A DNA stretch of 64,000 nucleotides from Peptoniphilus gorbachii. Its GTDB lineage: Bacteria > Bacillota > Clostridia > Tissierellales > Peptoniphilaceae. Under the pieces are notes generated by a model. The model had not been told where the DNA came from, made no database searches, and saw only the letters and a list, made by a program, of their open reading frames with translations. Both the position numbers and the translations under genes were made by a program. The stretch covers positions 1 to 64,000 of the forward strand of contig NZ_JAFBDH010000007.1 in NCBI RefSeq assembly GCF_016908115.1. Direction: 5' to 3'. Numbering within the stretch: the stretch's first letter is position 1; every line of letters starts with the position of its first letter. Below, piece after piece: positions 58,463-64,000 of the stretch.

Positions 58463-59281
58463 ATGGCAGAAGCTATTTATACAATGGGCGTTGACATTGG
58501 ATCAACTGCGTCAAAGAGTATTATTTTAAAAGATGGTAAAGAAATTATTTCAACTTCTGTTATTGATGTTGGAGCAGGAACAAGCGGACCATCAAGAACA
58601 ATTAGTGAGACTCTTAAAAATGCAAACATGAAAAGAGAAGATATTTCTTATGTAATGGCAACTGGTTATGGTAGGACAGCCCTTGAAGAAGCTGATTTCC
58701 AAATGTCTGAACTTTCATGTCACGCTAAGGGTGCTTATTTCTTATTTCCAAATGTTCGTACAATCATTGATATCGGTGGACAAGATGCCAAGGCTCTAAA
58801 AATTGGAGACAACGGAATGCTTGAAAACTTTGTTATGAATGATAAATGTGCAGCTGGTACTGGAAGGTTCTTAGATGTAATTGCAAAAGTTCTTGAAGTT
58901 GATGTTTCTAAACTTGAAGAGTTAGATAAGTTATCTACAAAAGATGTTAGTATTTCTTCTACTTGCACAGTTTTTGCGGAATCAGAAGTTATTTCACAAC
59001 TGGCAAGTGGATCAAAGATTGAAGATATAGTTAAGGGGATCCATGATTCCATTGCTGCAAGAGTTGGTTCTCTTGCTAAAAGAGTGGGATTAAATGATGA
59101 CGTAGTATTTACTGGTGGTGTTGCCCTTAATAAGGGCATGGTTAGAGCTCTTGAAGAAAACACAGGACATAAAATTCACACTTCACCACTATGTCAATTA
59201 AATGGTGCGCTAGGAGCTGCACTATTTGGATATCAAAAATGTAAATTGCAAAAATTAAAAGAAGATAAAGCTAAAGCATAA
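58463..59281 (+). CDS. hgdC: 2-Hydroxyglutaryl-CoA dehydratase activator (ATPase, [4Fe-4S])
   Basis: A 272-residue ASKHA-fold ATPase. The phosphate loop is [11 protein letters not shown] and the adenosine loop is [10 protein letters not shown]. Two copies of the subunit share one [4Fe-4S] cluster through Cys129 (DKCAAGTG) and Cys168 (SSTCTVF). It couples ATP hydrolysis to injection of one electron into the dehydratase, which can then turn over many times. The ATG follows AAAGAGGAG. First gene of hgdCAB. Confidence 0.95.
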   Translation: MAEAIYTMGVDIGSTASKSIILKDGKEIISTSVIDVGAGTSGPSRTISETLKNANMKREDISYVMATGYGRTALEEADFQMSELSCHAKGAYFLFPNVRTIIDIGGQDAKALKIGDNGMLENFVMNDKCAAGTGRFLDVIAKVLEVDVSKLEELDKLSTKDVSISSTCTVFAESEVISQLASGSKIEDIVKGIHDSIAARVGSLAKRVGLNDDVVFTGGVALNKGMVRALEENTGHKIHTSPLCQLNGALGAALFGYQKCKLQKLKEDKAKA

Positions 59282-59301
59282 TTTATTTTAGGAGGTAAAC
59301 T

Positions 59302-60624
59302 ATGGCTGAACAAATTCAAAAAATACCTGGTAAAAAACCAAGACCAATCGAAGGACATATTCCTGCAGCTCAAGCTCTAAGAAATGTTGTTGATAGAGTT
59401 TACGGAGCAGCATGGGATGCAAAAAAAAGAGGAGAACTAGTTGGATGGTCATCATCTAAATTCCCTATTGAACTTGCAAAGGCATTTGGACTACATGCAG
59501 TATATCCAGAAAACCACGCAGCTACAACTGCAGCTAAAAAAGACGGTCTAAGACTATGTCAAACAGCTGAAGATATGGGATATGATAATGATATCTGTGG
59601 TTACGCAAGAATTTCTCTTGCTTATGCAGCAGGTGAACCTACTGACTCAAGAAAGATGCCACAACCAGACTTCGTACTTTGCTGTAACAACATCTGTAAC
59701 ATGATGACTAAATGGTATGAAAACATTGCAAGAATGCACGATATTCCAATGATTATGATTGATATTCCATTCCAAAACACAGTTGATGTACCTGAAGAAA
59801 AAGTTGATTACTTAATGGGTCAATTTGAATATGCTATTCACCAACTTGAAAAACTTACTGGTAAGAAATTTGATGAAAAGAAATTCGAAGAAGCTTGTCA
59901 AATTGCTAACAGAACTGCAGCAGCATGGCTTAAAGCATGTTCATACATGGCTTACGAACCATCTCCACTTTCTGGATTTGACCTATTTAACCACATGGCA
60001 GACATTGTAGCTGCAAGATGTGAAATTGATGCAGCTGAAGGATTTGAACTTCTAGCAGAAGAATATGAACAGTCAGTTAAGGAAGGAACTTCTACTTGGG
60101 AATACCCAGAAGAACACAGAATCCTATTTGAAGGTATACCTTGCTGGCCAGGACTAAGAAACCTTTTTGAACCATTAAAACAAAACGGTGTTAACGTAAC
60201 TGCAGTAGTATATGCACCTGCTTTCGGTTTCCAATACACAACTGTTAGAGAAATGGCTGCAGCATACTGTAAAGCACCTTGTTCAGTATGTATCGAAGAC
60301 GGTGTTGAATGGAGAGAAACAATGGCTAAAGAAAACGGAGTTTCTGGAGCACTTGTTAACTACAATAGATCTTGTAAACCATGGTCAGGAGCAATGCCTG
60401 AAATCGAAAGAAGATGGAGAGAAGACCTTGACATTCCAGTAGTTCACTTTGATGGTGACCAAGCTGATGAAAGAAACTTCTCTCAAGAACAATATAAGAC
60501 TAGAGTTCAAGGTTTAGTAGAAATTATGAATGAAAGAAAAGCAGATAGAATTGCTAAGGGCGAAGAAATCTACACTAATTTCGAAAACACTAAAGAAACT
60601 GACTGGTCTAAGACTACAATTTAA
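59302..60624 (+). CDS. hgdA: (R)-2-Hydroxyglutaryl-CoA dehydratase alpha subunit
   Basis: A 440-residue subunit of the oxygen-sensitive dehydratase. The start has GKKPRPIEGHIPAAQALRNV. Conserved cysteines for the [4Fe-4S] cluster are seen in LCCNNICNMM, and in the later YNRSCKPWSG. The enzyme dehydrates (R)-2-hydroxyglutaryl-CoA to glutaconyl-CoA through a ketyl radical. ATG follows TAGGAGG. It is slightly shorter than the Acidaminococcus alpha subunit (about 477). Confidence 0.94.
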   Translation: MAEQIQKIPGKKPRPIEGHIPAAQALRNVVDRVYGAAWDAKKRGELVGWSSSKFPIELAKAFGLHAVYPENHAATTAAKKDGLRLCQTAEDMGYDNDICGYARISLAYAAGEPTDSRKMPQPDFVLCCNNICNMMTKWYENIARMHDIPMIMIDIPFQNTVDVPEEKVDYLMGQFEYAIHQLEKLTGKKFDEKKFEEACQIANRTAAAWLKACSYMAYEPSPLSGFDLFNHMADIVAARCEIDAAEGFELLAEEYEQSVKEGTSTWEYPEEHRILFEGIPCWPGLRNLFEPLKQNGVNVTAVVYAPAFGFQYTTVREMAAAYCKAPCSVCIEDGVEWRETMAKENGVSGALVNYNRSCKPWSGAMPEIERRWREDLDIPVVHFDGDQADERNFSQEQYKTRVQGLVEIMNERKADRIAKGEEIYTNFENTKETDWSKTTI

Positions 60625-60636
60625 TTGAGGTGCAAA

Positions 60637-61785
60637 ATGACTGATATAAAAGAATTATTAAAAGAATTTAAACATATTGCAGATAACGGAAGAGAACAAA
60701 TTGACAAATACCTTGCTGAAGGCAAAAAAGTTGTCGGAGTTTTCCCTTACTATGCACCTGAAGAAATTATTTATGCAGGTGGACTTGTTCCTTACGGAGT
60801 ATGGGGCGGACAAGGACCTATTGATAAGGCTAAAGAATATTTCCCAACATTCTACTATTCACTAGCTTTAAGATGTTTGGAAATGGGTCTTGACGGATCT
60901 CTTGATGGACTAAGTGCATCAATGGTAACTACTCTTGATGATACTTTAAGACCATTCTCTCAAAACTATAAAGTTTCTGTTGGTAGAAAAATTCCTATGA
61001 TATTTTTAAACCACGCTCAACATAGAAAAGAAGACTTTGGTAAAACTTACAATGCAAAAATCTTTAAACAAGCTGCTGAAAGATTAGAAGAAGTTTGTGG
61101 TGTTGAGATTACTGATGAAAACTTAAAGAAAGCTTTCGAAGTTTATAACGAAAACAGAGCTCTAAAGAGAGAATTCATTAAATTAGTTGGAGATTATTCA
61201 AAGACTATTAAAGCATCTGACAGATGTAATGTATTAAAAGCTTCTTACCACATGCTTAAAGATGAACACAACAAGATGCTTAAAGAATTAATTGAAGCAT
61301 TAAAAGCTATGCCAAAAGAAGAATGCACAGGACCAAGAGTTGTAACTTCTGGTATTATCACTGATAACCCAGCACTTCTTGAAGTTCTTGACAACTTTAA
61401 CATTTGCGTAGTAGCAGATGACGTTGCAAGTGAATCAAGAGGACTTAAAGTTGATGTAGATACATCAATTGAAGATCCATATATGGCTCTTGCAGATCAA
61501 TTTGCAAGAATGGACGAAGATCCAATTCTTTACGATCCAGATATTTGGAAGAGACCAAAATATGTTGTTGACTTAGCTCTTGATAATGATGCTGACGGAT
61601 GTCTATTATTCATGATGACATTTAATGATACAGAAGAAATGGAATATCCATCACTAAAGAAAGCTTATGAAAAAGCTGGCATTCCACTAATTAAAATGGG
61701 TTATGACCAACAAATGACTGACTTCGGTCAAGTTAAAACTCAACTAGAAACATTTAGAGAAATGGTTGAACTTAACAGAATGTAA
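60637..61785 (+). CDS. hgdB: (R)-2-Hydroxyglutaryl-CoA dehydratase beta subunit
   Basis: A 382-residue subunit of the HgdB/FldC family, pairing with HgdA. It contains the conserved VVGVFPYYAPEEIIYAGGLV (core YYAPEEIIYAGG) near the N-terminus and the later DNDADGCLLFM segment. It binds a [4Fe-4S] cluster and cofactor with HgdA. The ATG at 60637 follows GAGGTG; a start at 60625 is not supported. A strong terminator follows at 61805. Confidence 0.94.
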   Translation: MTDIKELLKEFKHIADNGREQIDKYLAEGKKVVGVFPYYAPEEIIYAGGLVPYGVWGGQGPIDKAKEYFPTFYYSLALRCLEMGLDGSLDGLSASMVTTLDDTLRPFSQNYKVSVGRKIPMIFLNHAQHRKEDFGKTYNAKIFKQAAERLEEVCGVEITDENLKKAFEVYNENRALKREFIKLVGDYSKTIKASDRCNVLKASYHMLKDEHNKMLKELIEALKAMPKEECTGPRVVTSGIITDNPALLEVLDNFNICVVADDVASESRGLKVDVDTSIEDPYMALADQFARMDEDPILYDPDIWKRPKYVVDLALDNDADGCLLFMMTFNDTEEMEYPSLKKAYEKAGIPLIKMGYDQQMTDFGQVKTQLETFREMVELNRM

Positions 61786-61804
61786 TAAAAATAAAATAAA
61801 TTTT

Positions 61805-61833
61805 AAGGCGCCTTATTATTGGCGCCTTTTTTA
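61805..61833 (+). terminator. Terminator of the hgdCAB operon
   Basis: AAGGCGCC (61805-61812) pairs with GGCGCCTT (61821-61828), followed by Ts. Confidence 0.9.
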
Positions 61834-62002
61834 TTTGATTAAAATTTTTAAAATAGTCAAAATATTTTTATATGATTAATAAAAAAATGGAGAAAAAATT
61901 TTTATATGATAAAATAAATTTATAGAAAGATACAAATTAGATTTTCTTTTAAAACTTATTTTGAAAGCTATTTCTAAGATTTTAAAAATTTTGTGAGATA
62001 AA

Positions 62003-63064
62003 ATGAAAAAGAGAGATTATAATTTAGATTTAATAAAATTTATAGCAATAATTGCAACAATTTCAATCCATGTTTTGTCTGCTGGCTCACGCGCTGATTT
62101 ATTTTCAAAAACTTGGATATTTTTTATATTTGCAGGTTCACTTTTTAGATTTTGTGTGCCAGTATTTTGTATGTGTGCAGGCTATCTCTTATATACAAAA
62201 GAAAAAATTGACTTTAAAAGTATTTATAAAAAGATTTTTAAATTTTTTGTTTATTTTATATTGGCTGAGCTAATGTACAGAATGATTTCCTGCTATTATG
62301 TAAAGTTTGTTTTTAATGATGCAGTTTCTTTTGAAGCAATAAAAAAAGATATCTTAGAAGGAAACTTCAAAGACCACTTGTATTACATATTTATAATAAT
62401 TTTTATCTATGCCTTTGCGCCAGTCTGCAATAAATTTGTTAAAAATGAAAAAGGAGAGCTAAAATATTTACTTGGTTTTTGGATTTTTGTATCCTTAACT
62501 CTAGTATTTATAATAAATTTATTTAACATAAAAGTACTTAGCATTTTTAGATTATATAATCTTTCAGGAGCCTATAATTATGTACTCTTTGCCTTACTTG
62601 GTGCTTATATAAATAAATACAAGGATAGATTATTAGATAAAAACATTTTTTATTACTTTTTGGGATTTTTCATATCTTATCTTCTTATTGTTTACTTAAC
62701 TATATCAAGAAGTGGGGAAAAATTTAACTCATATATTTGGGACAATCCAAATATTTTAATTTTTGGATCATCCTTTACATTATTTGTAATGTGTATGAAG
62801 ATTAAAATTAAAAATAATTTTATAAAAAAATTTTTAGAAGTGCTTTCAAAAAATATTTTTGGAATTTATATTTTTCATGTAATTTTTACTGATTATATAA
62901 ATATTTTTAAATTGGAATATATAAACTTTGATGCATGGAGAAAATTATTTATAATAATTATAGAGATAGGGTTAGTATTTATATTATCCTTTGCTTTAAC
63001 TTTTATATTAAAGACAATTTATGAGAAAATTTTAAAGAAGATATTTCTGAAAATAGAAAGGTAA
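62003..63064 (+). CDS. Membrane acyltransferase, family 3 (OatA/OafA-like)
   Basis: A 353-residue protein with about ten membrane helices. It starts RDYNLDLIKFIAIIATISIH, the acyltransferase-3 signature, with the catalytic-type His (ISIHVLS). The family O-acetylates sugars of peptidoglycan, teichoic acid or surface polysaccharides. No extracytoplasmic SGNH domain is present, unlike OatA. The gene is flanked by AT-rich spacers; the ribosome site is weak (GTGAGATAAA). Substrate is unknown. Confidence 0.83.
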   Translation: MKKRDYNLDLIKFIAIIATISIHVLSAGSRADLFSKTWIFFIFAGSLFRFCVPVFCMCAGYLLYTKEKIDFKSIYKKIFKFFVYFILAELMYRMISCYYVKFVFNDAVSFEAIKKDILEGNFKDHLYYIFIIIFIYAFAPVCNKFVKNEKGELKYLLGFWIFVSLTLVFIINLFNIKVLSIFRLYNLSGAYNYVLFALLGAYINKYKDRLLDKNIFYYFLGFFISYLLIVYLTISRSGEKFNSYIWDNPNILIFGSSFTLFVMCMKIKIKNNFIKKFLEVLSKNIFGIYIFHVIFTDYINIFKLEYINFDAWRKLFIIIIEIGLVFILSFALTFILKTIYEKILKKIFLKIER

Positions 63065-63145
63065 ATTAGTAAGAATAAAGAAAAGTATTGTGAAAGTTTT
63101 AGTTTTAAATAAAAAATATATATTGGAAGAAGTGGACATAATAAA

Positions 63146-63178
63146 ACTGTCACAAATAAGTTGTGGCAGTGTTTTTTA
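63146..63178 (+). terminator. Terminator after the acyltransferase gene
   Basis: ACTGTCACAA (63146-63155) pairs with TTGTGGCAGT (63161-63170), with one wobble, followed by T6. Confidence 0.85.
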
Positions 63179-63201
63179 GTTATTTTAAAAATTTTTGTAA
63201 T

Positions 63202-63229
63202 AAAAAACTGTTGCTTGTGGCAACAGTTT
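63202..63229 (-). terminator. Terminator of the leucine-rich-repeat gene
   Basis: AAACTGTTGC (63205-63214) pairs with GCAACAGTTT (63220-63229); on the minus strand a T6 run follows. Confidence 0.88.
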
Positions 63230-63245
63230 AAAATACTTAATTTAA

Positions 63246-63839
63246 TTAGTCTCTTTTAACAACAACATTTTCTTCGAAAGCTCTGTCATCGAATTTTTCA
63301 ATTCCAGAAGGTAATTGTACTTCCATAATGTTATTTTTTCTGAAAGCATACATGTCGATTTCTTTGATGTTTTCAGGCAATTTAATTTCAGTAAGGTTGT
63401 TCTTGTAGAATGCACTTACGCCAATAAATTCAACTGTATCAGGAATTTCAATTTCACCAATTTGGTTTAGTGAAAAAGCATTGTCGCCAATATATTCTAA
63501 TTTTTCAGGCATTTTAACATCAGTTAATTTGTTTCTGTAGAATACATAAGCATCAATTTTTTTAACTGAATCAGGAATTTCTACTTCAGTTAAGTTGTTA
63601 ACTCCAAAAGCTTCGTATTTAATTTCTTCAACAGTATCAGGAATTACAATAGAGTTAAGTTTTCTTCTGAAGAAGCATTGTTCTCCAATAACTCTAATTT
63701 TAGTTCCATCTGGTCCTTCACTAGGCACTACCATATCAAATAATTCTTCATTTTTGATTTTATCTTTGCCCTTTCTTGTCATGCCCTTTAGCACATCGCC
63801 ATCAAATATAAAATCGTCAAACTCCCAAGGTTTTTCCAT
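63246..63839 (-). CDS. BspA-like leucine-rich-repeat protein without signal peptide
   Basis: A 197-residue protein made mostly of LRR_5 (BspA/TpLRR) repeats of about 23 residues. I count six or so: units such as LTEVEIPDSVKKIDAYVFYR and LTEIKLPENIKEIDMYAF recur from about residue 55 to 190. The N-terminal 50 residues are polar. No signal peptide, membrane helix or sorting signal is visible, so the product should stay in the cytoplasm, unlike most BspA proteins. The ATG follows GGGAGGACG at a longer spacing. It has its own terminator. Function unknown, probably protein-protein binding. Confidence 0.83.
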   Translation of the reverse strand: MEKPWEFDDFIFDGDVLKGMTRKGKDKIKNEELFDMVVPSEGPDGTKIRVIGEQCFFRRKLNSIVIPDTVEEIKYEAFGVNNLTEVEIPDSVKKIDAYVFYRNKLTDVKMPEKLEYIGDNAFSLNQIGEIEIPDTVEFIGVSAFYKNNLTEIKLPENIKEIDMYAFRKNNIMEVQLPSGIEKFDDRAFEENVVVKRD

Positions 63840-63867
63840 AATATGTACGTCCTCCCTCTACATAAAA

Positions 63868-63896
63868 TATTTTCTTAATTACATTATAACATAGTA
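63868..63896 (-). promoter_or_regulatory. Probable -10 region of the leucine-rich-repeat gene
   Basis: A minus-strand TATAAT lies near 63885-63890, with a weak TTTATA about 17 bp upstream. The placement is approximate. Confidence 0.4.
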
Positions 63897-64000
63897 GAAA
63901 GAAATTATAAAGGAAGGTTGTTAAACAGACAAAGGATGAACATTTTTATTAAATAAAAAGAACTTATTTACTAAAAGTCTTTTTATAAAAAAATATGTTA

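Noticed and set aside
1-64000. tRNA or rRNA genes
   Set aside because: I looked for T-loop and conserved rRNA stretches and saw none, though a covariance-model search was not possible.

Overview
The window is AT-rich (roughly a third G+C) and reads like a low-GC Gram-positive strict anaerobe. Strong Shine-Dalgarno sites (AGGAGG or GGAGGT), many TTG and GTG starts, class B sortase, Rex, DegV, UppP, GdpP and MurA all point to Firmicutes. The complete hydroxyglutarate pathway of glutamate fermentation (52.7-61.8 kb) suggests an amino-acid fermenter of the Peptoniphilus/Anaerococcus type (Tissierellia). The genus is an inference, because no rRNA gene is present. I saw no tRNA, rRNA, CRISPR array or prophage.

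Layout. 0-5 kb: a membrane zinc peptidase, a lipid kinase coupled to an Asp/Glu racemase-family protein, a 240-bp stretch packed with DnaA boxes, an ABC-F ATPase, and a three-copy 51-bp hairpin repeat. 5-9.5 kb: a glutamate-handling locus with gltS, a D-2-hydroxyacid dehydrogenase, an unknown anchored protein and an IclR regulator, divergent from an XRE regulator. 9.5-11.3 kb: an IS200/IS605 remnant with a nonsense mutation, then an SdpR/SdpI-like pair without a toxin gene. 11.4-18.2 kb: nitrilase-uppP, then dnaB-rplI-gdpP-yybS (a conserved Firmicute block) and a 58-aa ORF. 18.3-22.2 kb: DegV, a radical-SAM gene with no canonical start codon, a small membrane protein and an AbgT transporter. 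22.5-34.7 kb: the serine dehydratase operon with a transporter, SDR, lipid kinase, an unusual FolD, CtlX, sortase B, Rex, an Ogg-like glycosylase, a broken DUF554 gene, an aminotransferase and MurA. 34.7-39.9 kb: a peptide/nickel-type ABC transporter. 40-44.6 kb: a zincin plus membrane J-protein pair, an ECF sigma/anti-sigma operon and a zinc-ribbon/SH3 membrane protein. 44.7-52.2 kb: hydrolase-dehydrogenase, then metG-tatD-rnmV-ksgA-arsR-glutaredoxin and mntP. 52.6-61.8 kb: gcdDCB-gctAB-gcdA and hgdCAB. 62-64 kb: a membrane acyltransferase and a leucine-rich-repeat protein.

How the genes work together. GltS imports glutamate. 2-Oxoglutarate is reduced to (R)-2-hydroxyglutarate, and the dehydrogenase beside gltS is the best candidate here. 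GctAB activates it to the CoA thioester, HgdC-primed HgdAB dehydrates it to glutaconyl-CoA, and the biotin-dependent GcdABCD pump decarboxylates that to crotonyl-CoA while exporting Na+. Rex probably ties NADH/NAD balance to transcription. Candidate Rex palindromes lie at rex itself and at the AbgT gene.

The most interesting items are the DnaA-box cluster, the coupled zincin/J-protein pair, two genes (ksgA and the radical-SAM gene) whose conserved N-termini lack ATG/GTG/TTG, two genes broken by single in-frame TAA codons, and a FolD that appears to lack the cyclohydrolase lysine.
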